Of a stretch of DNA of 64,000 nucleotides, positions 26,203-34,672 are shown piece by piece. The notes below the pieces were generated by a model. It was not told the DNA's origin and did not search any database. It saw only the letters and a program-made list of their open reading frames with translations. This DNA comes from Halorussus gelatinilyticus (GTDB taxonomy: Archaea > Halobacteriota > Halobacteria > Halobacteriales > Haladaptataceae), in contig NZ_CP096658.1 in NCBI RefSeq assembly GCF_023238445.1, positions 2,852,001-2,916,000 on the forward strand, read 5' to 3'. A program made the translations under genes and the position numbers. Positions within the stretch are counted from its first letter, which is position 1, and every line of letters starts with the position of its first letter.

Positions 26203-26848
26203 GCGCCTCCGCGCAGTAACGACGGTTTGTCAGCGTGCTATGGTCGATTACCGACGGTAGCCACCGACTGACTCGCGTCGGACCGTCACACCCGGTAACA
26301 ATCGGCGGATAACCGCATATAAGCGAACTCGTGTGACCTCCCGACGACGTCGAACGCCTCTTCTCGTGAAAACTCGACATTCCAGTTGAGTTACCCTAAC
26401 CTACCTCTCGGCTAACAATTTTTCTGGTGACAGCTCCGCCGAATTCACTCCCGGCGAAAAGCGGCGTAACACTGCGTTCTGTGACGTTGGTCGCCGCCGA
26501 ACCGCGCCGAGACCCCGAGACCGATTCTCAGCGGAGAGTGACCGAATTTCGATACTACTCTCGGCCTATCCCGGCCACCGCGGCGAGATGTTCTCTCCCT
26601 ATGTGAGTATCCGAGGTTTCGGGCGTTTAGTTAGGGCTGTCCTTTCGGTATTAGCCGATACTTATCCGGGACGGCGAAAAACGGTCTCCGCTCTTTATAC
26701 GCTCATCTGGCGTCCCCACTTTCCGAGGTGAAACCCGCGAGAATCAGGACGTGGTGACGACGGCCTGACGAACGACGACGACGGGGTAGGGGGAATCGGC
26801 AGTCGAACACTGATAGGGGAGTCCCGTATCAGCGACCAACATCAATAC
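26203..26848 (+). promoter_or_regulatory. S-layer gene upstream region with candidate promoter
   Basis: 646 bp without a convincing gene. The part 26320-26720 is richer in AT than surrounding DNA. A TATA-like CTCTTTATAC at 26691-26700 would start transcription near 26725, leaving a leader of roughly 120 nt before ATG 26849; long leaders are known for haloarchaeal S-layer genes. Other TATA-like stretches occur near 26318-26324 and 26650-26662. No clear Shine-Dalgarno sequence precedes the ATG. Confidence 0.5.
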
Positions 26849-29800
26849 ATGACACGCATACGGATAACGAGAAAGAAGGCGAGTGCGCTCGCACTCACGG
26901 CGATACTAGTACTTTCGACGGTAGCCATGTCGGGGGCGGTCCTCGGCGCAGACGTACAGCGGGGCGGACAGGACCCGACGTTCAATCCGGGCGTCGGCGG
27001 ACCGAACACGGTCGTCGCGTCGGAGGAGAAACCGGTCGTCTTCCAAGGTGAGGAAGACATCAACTTCGTACAGCCGAACGGCCGGCCGATAGACCCGGCG
27101 CAGCTCGTCGGAGTCTCGGGCGACGCCGAGGGCATTCCGCTCGAATCGCCCATCCCGGAGGACCAGGAACTCGGCCAGTACGCCGTCAACGGCCAGCGCA
27201 GTAACATCGGCGTCACCGTCCAGAAGCCGCGAGTGACCGACCTCGAGGTCTTCAACGAGCGCGGTATCGACGTCGAAGGCTCGACGGTTCAGGAGGACGA
27301 GACGCTCCTCGTCAAGGCCGACTGGAACTTCCAGAACGCCGAGGACCTCTCGCTCGAAGTCACCGACGAGAACGGGAACGAGATAACCGGCGACGTGCTG
27401 ACCAACGTCGAGTCGCTCTCGGACGCGCAACTGCAGGAACTCAACGGCGCGTACGCCCAGTACCCGGAGAAGATAGACAACCCCGGTCAGCGGGGCACCG
27501 GCACGGGCATCGAGTATCTGCAGGGCATCGGTCAGTTCAACAACACTCAACTCGAGACGGACAACACCAGCGTCCAGTCGGCGTACTGGGCCATCGACCT
27601 GAGCGACCAGAATTCGGGCGACTACACCATCACCGTCGAGGGATGGGACACCTTGAACCAGGAGTCGGCGACCCGTTCGACGGTCGTCTCGGTGACCGGC
27701 GAGACGAACGTCGCGCTCGACCTCGAAGGTGACGAGGCCACGCGCGGCCAGAACGTCCGCTACACCGTCCGCGGTTCGACGGCGGGCGCGTCCCACATCG
27801 TCACCATCGAAGACAACGACTTCCGGAACAACCAGGTCAACGAGAACGTGTTCCGCGACGTGGAGGACGTCATCGACCGCGGGACGCTCGACACGAACAA
27901 CGACGGCAGTTCCGACCTCGCGTGGGCGCAGGTCGAGGTCAACGAGGACACCGGTCTCGGCGTCGGTCAGATCGACACCTCGTACCTCGACGACACGAAC
28001 GTCGACGTGAACCTCTACCAGGAGGGCCAGAATCTCACCGACATCGCACAGGACGAAGGCGACACCGAGGACGACCGGACGCTCAACGTCGTGCAGGGCG
28101 GCCTGACCTTCGAGAGTCCGGCCGGGACCTACATCGCCGGACAGGAAGTCGACGCGCGCGGTACCGCCGCGCCCGGCGTCGACGAGGTCGCCATCTACGT
28201 CCGCGACCAGGGCGACTGGGAACTGGCAGACATCAACGAGGACGGCCAACTCAACCAGCAGGACCTCATCAACGTGGACTCCGACGGCGAGTGGGAGGAG
28301 CGCGACGTGACGCTCTCGCAGGCCAGCGACGTGCTGAGCATCCCCGGCCGGTACCGCATCGGCGTCGTCGAAGGCGACGACGTCGTCGGGCAGAACGGAA
28401 CCGTCCAGGAGCAGTTGTCCACGTCCGAGTTCAGCAGCGCCACCAGCGACCAGACGTCCATCATCGTCACCGAGCCGACGCTCGGCGGCATTAACAACAG
28501 TTCGATGGTCGCGTCGTTCGGTATCGGCGCGCCCGCGGCGATGCAGGACGGAAACAACACGACGCAGGACAACCAGACGGCGCAGGACGACCAGCGGATA
28601 CGGCAGGACACCCCGGTGACCAACGAGAACCCGACGTGGGTCTTCCGCACCTACAACGAGCAGATCGCCGTCGAGGACGGCACCGTCGAGGTCACGGGCG
28701 TCGCGCCCGGCCTCGAAGAGGTCCTCGTCGTGATGGTCGACTCGCGCGGACGCATCGTCACCGAGACGGTCAGCGTGGACGACAACGACGTATTCGAAGA
28801 GGACGACATCGAACTCATCAACGAGGAGGGACGCGAACTGAACGAGGGCCAGATTACGGGCATGGTCATCGGCCTGGGCCGCGACACCGTCGTCGGTGAC
28901 GGCGTCGTGCCAGGTCAGGACCAGTCCGACCTCGCAGCGCTCGAGAACTGGATCAAGAGCTTCAGCACCGGCCTGACGCAGGACCAGGTCGTCGCCCGCA
29001 TCATCGACGAGACGACCGGCGAAGCGGGTAGCGACGACCTGCGGCTTCGGCAGTCGTTCCGCTACGCCGACGCCGCGACCTCGGTCTCGGCTATCGTGCC
29101 GCAGGGCGAGGCGAACGTCAGCAGCCAACCCGGCCTCCAGTCGCGCATCGTCCCCATCGAGGCTGGTCAGACGATGGTGGTCGAGGGCGTGACGAACCGC
29201 AAGCCCGACGACAACACCATCACCGTGGAAGTCATCAACGGCCCGAGCGCCGAGGAGTTCGACTCGGCGGCGGTCGACCAGTGGGGCCGCAACGGCATCT
29301 GGTCGGTCAACCTGAGTACCGAGGGCATCCAGCCCGGTACCTACACGATGGAAATCGACGACGGCGACAACACCGACATCGTCCAGTTCCAAGTCGTCGA
29401 ACAGAGCCAGCAGGAGGGCCAACAGGACGGCCAGCAGAACGAGACGACCACCACGACAGTAGAGAATGAAACCGACGCAGGAGCAGACGAGACCACGACG
29501 ACCACGACAGAGGGAAATGAGACCACCGCGGCGGGCAACGAGACGACCGAAGTAGCTAACGAGACGGACGCCGCCGCGGGTAACCAGACTCAAGGAGAGG
29601 CACAGGCAGGAAACACGCTCGAAATCCGGAGTGAGGGGACGCCGCTGAACTACAGCGTCTCCTTTGCCGGAACGGTCGAAGCGGTCGGCAACCAGACCGA
29701 AGAGAGCGACTCGATTCAGGACTCGACCGCGACCGGACAGGTCGGTGACGGCGACGCGAGCGACGCCTACCAGTTCGTCGGTCGAGTCACCGACGTATCG

Positions 29801-29941
29801 GCCGAGGGCGACCTGAGCAACGCGACGTTCATCCTCAACGGCGAGGAGGTCTCGCCCGGCGACCTGCCGGACGCGACCGCGAACGGCTCTTCGATGGTCG
29901 CGCAGGCGGTCGTCCCGGTAATCGCCGACGGGTCGGCGTAA
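26849..29941 (+). CDS. csg: S-layer (cell-surface) glycoprotein
   Basis: 1030 aa. Signal peptide MTRIRITRKKASALALTAI... with cleavage probably after GAVLGA. Beta-rich acidic domains follow with many N-glycosylation sites (NNTQ, NTSV, NLTD, NNSS, NQTA). A BGTF-type module spans about 597-850, then a Thr/Glu/Asn-rich stalk (about 860-920) for O-glycosylation. Instead of a PGF-CTERM helix the protein ends in a roughly 95-aa beta domain (LEIRSEGTPLNYSVSFAGTV ... FILNGEEVSPGD) and VIADGSA. It should form the cell wall lattice. A T-run terminator follows. Confidence 0.85.
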   Translation: MTRIRITRKKASALALTAILVLSTVAMSGAVLGADVQRGGQDPTFNPGVGGPNTVVASEEKPVVFQGEEDINFVQPNGRPIDPAQLVGVSGDAEGIPLESPIPEDQELGQYAVNGQRSNIGVTVQKPRVTDLEVFNERGIDVEGSTVQEDETLLVKADWNFQNAEDLSLEVTDENGNEITGDVLTNVESLSDAQLQELNGAYAQYPEKIDNPGQRGTGTGIEYLQGIGQFNNTQLETDNTSVQSAYWAIDLSDQNSGDYTITVEGWDTLNQESATRSTVVSVTGETNVALDLEGDEATRGQNVRYTVRGSTAGASHIVTIEDNDFRNNQVNENVFRDVEDVIDRGTLDTNNDGSSDLAWAQVEVNEDTGLGVGQIDTSYLDDTNVDVNLYQEGQNLTDIAQDEGDTEDDRTLNVVQGGLTFESPAGTYIAGQEVDARGTAAPGVDEVAIYVRDQGDWELADINEDGQLNQQDLINVDSDGEWEERDVTLSQASDVLSIPGRYRIGVVEGDDVVGQNGTVQEQLSTSEFSSATSDQTSIIVTEPTLGGINNSSMVASFGIGAPAAMQDGNNTTQDNQTAQDDQRIRQDTPVTNENPTWVFRTYNEQIAVEDGTVEVTGVAPGLEEVLVVMVDSRGRIVTETVSVDDNDVFEEDDIELINEEGRELNEGQITGMVIGLGRDTVVGDGVVPGQDQSDLAALENWIKSFSTGLTQDQVVARIIDETTGEAGSDDLRLRQSFRYADAATSVSAIVPQGEANVSSQPGLQSRIVPIEAGQTMVVEGVTNRKPDDNTITVEVINGPSAEEFDSAAVDQWGRNGIWSVNLSTEGIQPGTYTMEIDDGDNTDIVQFQVVEQSQQEGQQDGQQNETTTTTVENETDAGADETTTTTTEGNETTAAGNETTEVANETDAAAGNQTQGEAQAGNTLEIRSEGTPLNYSVSFAGTVEAVGNQTEESDSIQDSTATGQVGDGDASDAYQFVGRVTDVSAEGDLSNATFILNGEEVSPGDLPDATANGSSMVAQAVVPVIADGSA

Positions 29942-29974
29942 CCCGCCGACCGCTCGACCGACTTTCGACGCACC

Positions 29975-29980
29975 TTTTTT
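29975..29980 (+). terminator. oligo-T terminator after S-layer gene
   Basis: Run of six T on the plus strand (29975-29980), 34 bp after the S-layer stop and just before the end of the convergent RND gene. Archaeal termination commonly occurs at such T-runs. Confidence 0.55.
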
Positions 29981-29982
29981 CG

Positions 29983-32568
29983 CTACTCGACTTCGCCGCG
30001 AGCGGTCGCTCCGTCGGACGCGTCTGAACCGGACGCGTCCGACTCGTCTCGCGTGCCGGCGCGCGACCCCGCGCCCGAGAGTCGCGCCCAGACGACCAGC
30101 ACCGAGGGCAGAATCAGTACCGAGGCGACGTAGGAGTAGACGACGCTCAGCGCGGTGAGGAGTCCGAACTGACCGATGGCGGGGAACACCGCCAGCACGA
30201 GGACGCCGATGCCGAAGACGGTCGTGAGCATGCTTCCGGTCAGCGCGCCGCCGGTTCCGGTGATGGTCCGTCCGAGTGCGGGGAGCGCGTCACCGTACGC
30301 TTCGGACTCGCCGCCTCGCCGTTCGTCGGTCCGGGGCGACTCCGCCGCCTCGCCGATTTCGTCCGTGAACCGATGGACGACGTGGACCGAGTAGTCGATG
30401 CCCAGCCCGATGGTGATGGCCAGCACGGTCGCGGTGAAGGCGTTGAGCGAGACGCCGACCAGTCGCATCGTGGCCGCGAGCGCCGCGACGGTGACGACGA
30501 TGGGCACGAGGTTGGCGACGCCGAGCGTCGGTCTGCCGACGAGAACCCAGTAAACCACCACGAGGAAGGCGGCGGTGCCGACGAGCGCGACCGCGAGGCT
30601 GACGATGGCCGACTCGAAGATGAGGTCCGAGATGGCCTGGAAGACGACGATGTTACCCGTCGCTGTCGCCTCGAAGCGGTAGCGGTCGGCGACCCGGCGG
30701 GCGTCCGCGGTGACTTCCGCGTCCGGGGCGTCGGCCTCGACGGAGTAGACGACGCGGGCGCTCCGACGGTCTTCGGTGAGGTACTGGCGCGCGAGGGCTT
30801 CGTACTGGGAGTCGAAGACCTCCTCGTAGATAGTGGCGAGGTCGTCGTCGGGAATCCCGTTGCCGTCGCGGTCGTTGCGCGCGACGAGGCGGGCGAACTC
30901 GGGGTCGGTGGCCGCGAGCGACCGAATGACCGTGACGATGGACCGCTCGCTGGCCCGGCCGTCCTCCGTGACGAAGGTGTCGGGCGGGTCCGCGCCGGCC
31001 CGGTAGATGCTTTCGAGCGCGGTGTCGCGGGTCATCGGCCCCTCGACGTAGACGACCACCTCCTCGTCCTGCCCGGTCTCGAAGTTGTCTTCGAGGAAGT
31101 TGATGTCCCGCGTGACGGTGTACTCGCTCGGCCGGAACGGTTCCGGCAGGGCGCGGAGGTAGTCGGGGGTCTCCTCGGGCGGGAGGAACTGCTCCTGGCT
31201 GAAGGAGGTGTCCACGCCGGTCGCGTACCCCGTCGCACCGGCGGTGAAGACGGCGGTCAGCAGGAGGAAGACGACGGGCGCGCGCCGGGCGATACCGACG
31301 CCGCCGGTCAGCGCGCGCCCGAGCGACGAGTCCTCGGAACCGAGGGGCGTCTGGCTGAACGTCGGGATGGGGTACGTCTCGCGCGAGTAGTCGAGCAGGA
31401 CCTTCGCGGCCGGGAGGAACACGCCGAAGATGAGCGCCGTGAAGACGATGCCGACGCTGGCGACCAGTCCGAAGTCCCGGATGGGGACGAGCGCGCTGGT
31501 GAAGTTCGACGCGAAGCCGATGACCGAGGTGGTCGTGACGACGAAGAAGGCCACGAGGAGCTGGTCGGTCGCGGTCCGCATCGAGTCGGCGACGCCGAAG
31601 CCCTGCACGCGCTCCTCGCGGTAGCGGTTGACCGCGTGGATGCCGAAGTCGATGCCGACCGCGAGCAACAGCGGCGGGACCGTGATGAGAATCTGGTTGA
31701 ACGGAATCGACGCCAAGCCCATGAAGCCGAACGTCCAGACGATTGCCATCAGGAGCGCGACGACGCCGAGCAGGAGGTCCGCGAGGTCCCGATAGGCGAC
31801 GACGAGGAAGAGAACGATGAGGAGCGCGGCGGCGGGCACGACGACGAGCAGGGTGTCGCCGATGACCGAACCGAACTCGGCGTCCACGATGCCCGCGCCG
31901 AAGACGCGCACGTCGCCGCCGACGGAGGCCGCGACCGACTGCATCTCCCGCTGGATGGGCGTGAGCGGGTTCGACCCGGCGGCCTGCTCGTCGTCGGCGA
32001 GTTCCGGGATGGCGTGTTCGACGACGGTGATGGAGGCCGACGCGCGGGCCGACTCGGGGTTGAAGTCCTCGCTGAGGAGGGTCCGGAACGAGGGGTTGTC
32101 GCGGGCGGCCCGCCGGACCGCGGCGTCGATGCGGGCGGGCGAGGCGCGCTCGACCGCTCGGCGTTGCTCCTCCGGCGTGGTCGCCTCGGGGTCGAGCGTC
32201 GTGGCGACGATGCCGGCGGGACCGGTCGTGCCGATTATCCGGAGGTCCTCGCGCTCGGCGAGGCGCTCCCGAATCGTGAGCATTCGGACGAGTCCGCGCT
32301 TCGAGAGGACGTTCTCGCCGGTGTGGATGAGTTGGGTCGTCGCGGTGCCCGCGCCGAAGGTGGGTTCGAACTCGCGGTTCACCGCGTCGAGGGCCACCTG
32401 CTCGGGCACGTCCTCGGCGAAGCTCTCGGTCCCGGCCTCGGTCGAGACCTGCGTCGCGCCGACCGCGAAGACGGCGGTCACGACGAGGAAGACGGCGACG
32501 ATGCGCCCCGGCCGGTTCACGATGCGGTCGTCCAGCCAGTCGATGACGCGCTGATAGTCGAGTGCCAC
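29983..32568 (-). CDS. RND-superfamily (MMPL-type) exporter
   Basis: 861 aa with the classic duplicated layout: one helix, a large outer domain, five helices, then the same again (helices near 23-42, 240-400, 455-475, 690-845). Typical segments: PPLLLAVGIDFGIHAVNRYREE in the first half and LAITIGLGIDYSVHVVHRF in the second, each with the Asp used in proton coupling. Transports lipids or hydrophobic compounds in related bacteria; here the substrate is unknown. The adjacency to the S-layer gene may be coincidental as they are convergent. Ser/Asp-rich C-terminal tail. Confidence 0.85.
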   Translation of the reverse strand: MALDYQRVIDWLDDRIVNRPGRIVAVFLVVTAVFAVGATQVSTEAGTESFAEDVPEQVALDAVNREFEPTFGAGTATTQLIHTGENVLSKRGLVRMLTIRERLAEREDLRIIGTTGPAGIVATTLDPEATTPEEQRRAVERASPARIDAAVRRAARDNPSFRTLLSEDFNPESARASASITVVEHAIPELADDEQAAGSNPLTPIQREMQSVAASVGGDVRVFGAGIVDAEFGSVIGDTLLVVVPAAALLIVLFLVVAYRDLADLLLGVVALLMAIVWTFGFMGLASIPFNQILITVPPLLLAVGIDFGIHAVNRYREERVQGFGVADSMRTATDQLLVAFFVVTTTSVIGFASNFTSALVPIRDFGLVASVGIVFTALIFGVFLPAAKVLLDYSRETYPIPTFSQTPLGSEDSSLGRALTGGVGIARRAPVVFLLLTAVFTAGATGYATGVDTSFSQEQFLPPEETPDYLRALPEPFRPSEYTVTRDINFLEDNFETGQDEEVVVYVEGPMTRDTALESIYRAGADPPDTFVTEDGRASERSIVTVIRSLAATDPEFARLVARNDRDGNGIPDDDLATIYEEVFDSQYEALARQYLTEDRRSARVVYSVEADAPDAEVTADARRVADRYRFEATATGNIVVFQAISDLIFESAIVSLAVALVGTAAFLVVVYWVLVGRPTLGVANLVPIVVTVAALAATMRLVGVSLNAFTATVLAITIGLGIDYSVHVVHRFTDEIGEAAESPRTDERRGGESEAYGDALPALGRTITGTGGALTGSMLTTVFGIGVLVLAVFPAIGQFGLLTALSVVYSYVASVLILPSVLVVWARLSGAGSRAGTRDESDASGSDASDGATARGEVE

Positions 32569-32980
32569 GGTTCTGTCTCCAGAGTCCCCCGGTTTCGCCC
32601 GTCTGCCGGATTCCGTTTGCGACGGCGAGCGCCGCGACTGCGGCGGAATACAGACAGAGTATCACGTCGAACAGGAAGTATCCGTGGGTCGGTCGGGGTG
32701 TGCGCGGAGGCGCGTGAAATCGTACTGTCGAGCGGCGATCGGACACGCGAGTGGTTCGTCCCGGCTTCGAGTATAAACCCTCGGCATTGCGAGAATCAGT
32801 AGTGCGGTCGGGCTAGCGTGACGACCGCGAGCGAGGAGCGAGAGCGCGGCGCGAAGCGCCGCGCGACGCGACGAGCGAGCGGACCAAGGGAGGACCAACG
32901 GGACGACCGCCGTGTTTTTCATGAAAGTTTTGCCAGCGAGGAAATTCGCCTCTGGCGAATTTCCGAGCGCAGCAAAAGTT
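32569..32980. other. intergenic region with two hairpins
   Basis: 412 bp between the RND start and the orc1 stop. It holds a TATA-like AGTATAAAC near 32769, a perfect 9-bp GC hairpin (32844-32864, loop GAA) in a purine-rich GAGCGAG tract, and a perfect 11-bp hairpin at 32940-32964. Short open frames here are Arg/Ser-rich and not convincing. No tRNA could be folded by eye. Confidence 0.5.
32940..32964. terminator. 11-bp inverted repeat after orc1/cdc6 (possible terminator)
   Basis: GGAAATTCGCC at 32940-32950 and its complement at 32954-32964 flank TCT. Further out, AAAGTTTTGC and GCAAAAGTTT pair with one mismatch, making a long imperfect stem just downstream of the orc1 stop (32981). In minus-strand orientation the distal arm contains T-runs. 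Terminator or dispersed hairpin element. Confidence 0.55.
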
Positions 32981-34195
32981 TCAGAGGTAGCCTTTCACGC
33001 TCGCGTGGACGCCCATCGACTCGAAGGTCTCTTCGAGCGCGTCCAGCACCACGGCGAGGTCCTGCTGGAGGTCGTACTCCCGGTACTTGCCGCCCGCCGA
33101 CCCCTCGTTGATTTCGGTGACGTTGAGGATGCCGAGCATGGCGAGGTCGTCCAGATGCTCGCGGAGCCAGCGCGCGGTCAGCGAGTCCTTGCCCGCGGCG
33201 TCGGCCAGCGACTTGTAGCGGGTGTAAATCTCGCGGGAGCGCGCCGGGGTGTCGTCCTCGGCTTCGAGCGTCGCCAGCGCGTAGACCACGAGGCGCTCGT
33301 GGTCGTTGAGGTCCGCGATGCCGCGGGCGACCTGCTCGCGTTCGAGGAGTTGGCGGCCGCGCCGGACGTGCTGTTCGGTGACTTCCTCGTCGTTCTGCTC
33401 GCGGGCGAGGTCGCCCGCCTTCAGGAGCAGGTCGAGGGCCTTGCGCGCGTCGCCGGACTCTTGGGCACCGAACGCGGCGCAGAGCGGCACCACGTCGTCG
33501 GTCAGCACGTCGTCCTTGAACGCGACGTTCTTGCGCTGTTCGAGGACCGCGCGGAGTTCGTTGGCGTCGTACGTCGAGAAGGAGATGGCGCGTTCGCACA
33601 GCGAGGAGCGGACTTTCGGCGAGAGCGAGTCCCGGAATGTGAGGTCGTTGCTGATGCCGATGAGACCGATGCGGGCCTCGGTCAGGTTCTCGTTCTCGCG
33701 GGCGCGAGAGAGTTGGTAGAGGATGGAGTCGTCCTTGAGGTGGTCGATCTCGTCCAGCACGATGAGGATGATGCCGCCCGCGTTGTCCAACTCTTCCCAC
33801 ATGATGTCGTAGACCTGCGACCGGGAGTAGCCCGTCTCGCTGATGTGGTTCGACGGCGGTCGCATCGTGTTGACGAGGTTGCTGGCGACGCGATAGGAGG
33901 AGTTGAGACCGTCGCAGTTGATGATTTCGGTGCGAACGTCCAAGTCCTCGTACTCCTCGGCGTTGTCCACCAGTTTGTTCAGGAGAAATCGGGTCGCGGC
34001 GGTCTTGCCCACGCCAGCCTTCCCGTAGAGAAAGATGTTGTCGGGTTGCTCGCCGTAGATCGCCGGTTGGAGCGCACCGTGGTACTCCTCCAGTTCGTCG
34101 TCGCGCCCGACCAGCGTGTCGGGCGTGTAGTCGTCCAACAGCGCCTCGCGGTTGGTGTACGGAGAGTACTCCCGGACGAAATCGAACGAACCCAT
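32981..34195 (-). CDS. orc1/cdc6: Orc1/Cdc6 replication initiator
   Basis: 404 aa. AAA+ domain with Walker A LYGKAGVGKTA (about 57-67), Walker B IILIVLDEIDHL, sensor-1 GLIGISNDLTFR and Arg finger region KVRSSLCERAISF, then a winged-helix domain from about 300 (ERLVVYALATLEAEDD, YKSLADAAGKDSLTARWLREHL). Binds origin repeats and loads MCM. ATG 34195 (MGSFDFVREYSPY) is chosen; the 16 residues before it are Ser-rich and not conserved. Faces away from the repeat-rich non-coding segment 34196-34672, as is usual for origin-linked copies. Confidence 0.9.
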   Translation of the reverse strand: MGSFDFVREYSPYTNREALLDDYTPDTLVGRDDELEEYHGALQPAIYGEQPDNIFLYGKAGVGKTAATRFLLNKLVDNAEEYEDLDVRTEIINCDGLNSSYRVASNLVNTMRPPSNHISETGYSRSQVYDIMWEELDNAGGIILIVLDEIDHLKDDSILYQLSRARENENLTEARIGLIGISNDLTFRDSLSPKVRSSLCERAISFSTYDANELRAVLEQRKNVAFKDDVLTDDVVPLCAAFGAQESGDARKALDLLLKAGDLAREQNDEEVTEQHVRRGRQLLEREQVARGIADLNDHERLVVYALATLEAEDDTPARSREIYTRYKSLADAAGKDSLTARWLREHLDDLAMLGILNVTEINEGSAGGKYREYDLQQDLAVVLDALEETFESMGVHASVKGYL

Positions 34196-34672
34196 GGTAC
34201 TCGTGCCGGAGTAGAGGGCCGGCCTTGAACTTGTCGAAACCACCCGTTCCGCTGATTCCGCTGATTCATCTGAGCGAGTTATTTAAGAAACACCCCCACC
34301 CCATCGTTCCGCTGAATCCCGTGCGAAGTGGGTGGGGTGGCCGTGGGGTGGCCTCTAGAGATGGCAAGGTTCTTGTCCTAGTCACGGAAACAGCATCCGC
34401 AAACTAGTTGAATTAGTCTATTTCGTCTACTCCGACTCGAAAAGAACGACTCGCCGCAAACTCCGCACTCGCCCGCCCTACTCTCCCGCGACAATTCAGA
34501 GGAACTCCGGGGTGGGGGGATTTATAAACCCTGCCGAACAGACGAAACAGCGGAAATGGTGGTTGAGAGTAACACGGTCCGTCGTGATGGGGCGTACTCC
34601 GGCGTCGCTCCACTTCGGAGGTGAGACAAGTGCGGAACTCCTCGACCGCTACCTGTCGCCTTACCCGATCGA
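34196..34672. other. candidate replication origin with ORB-like inverted repeats
   Basis: 477-bp gap upstream of orc1/cdc6. Two minus-strand copies of an ORB-like motif, CAGCGGAAC followed by a G-rich run, lie at 34239-34259 and 34291-34318; one plus-strand copy, CAGCGGAAATGGTGG, lies at 34544-34565. They therefore face each other across about 230 bp holding AT-rich stretches (GAGTTATTTAAGAAAC near 34275; AACTAGTTGAATTAGTC near 34401). Further G-runs: GTGGGTGGGGTGG near 34328 and GGGGTGGGGGG near 34509. The known archaeal ORB core (CAGTGGAAAC plus G-string) is similar. A TATA-like TTTATAAA lies at 34521-34528. Confidence 0.6.

Noticed and set aside
30373-32802. 809-aa plus-strand open frame
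   Set aside because: Antisense of the RND exporter gene; Asp/Arg-biased with no domain.
32569-32980. Small minus-strand gene at 32662-32922 (86 aa)
   Set aside because: Arg/Ala-rich translation overlaps the GC hairpin tract; no motif or supported start.
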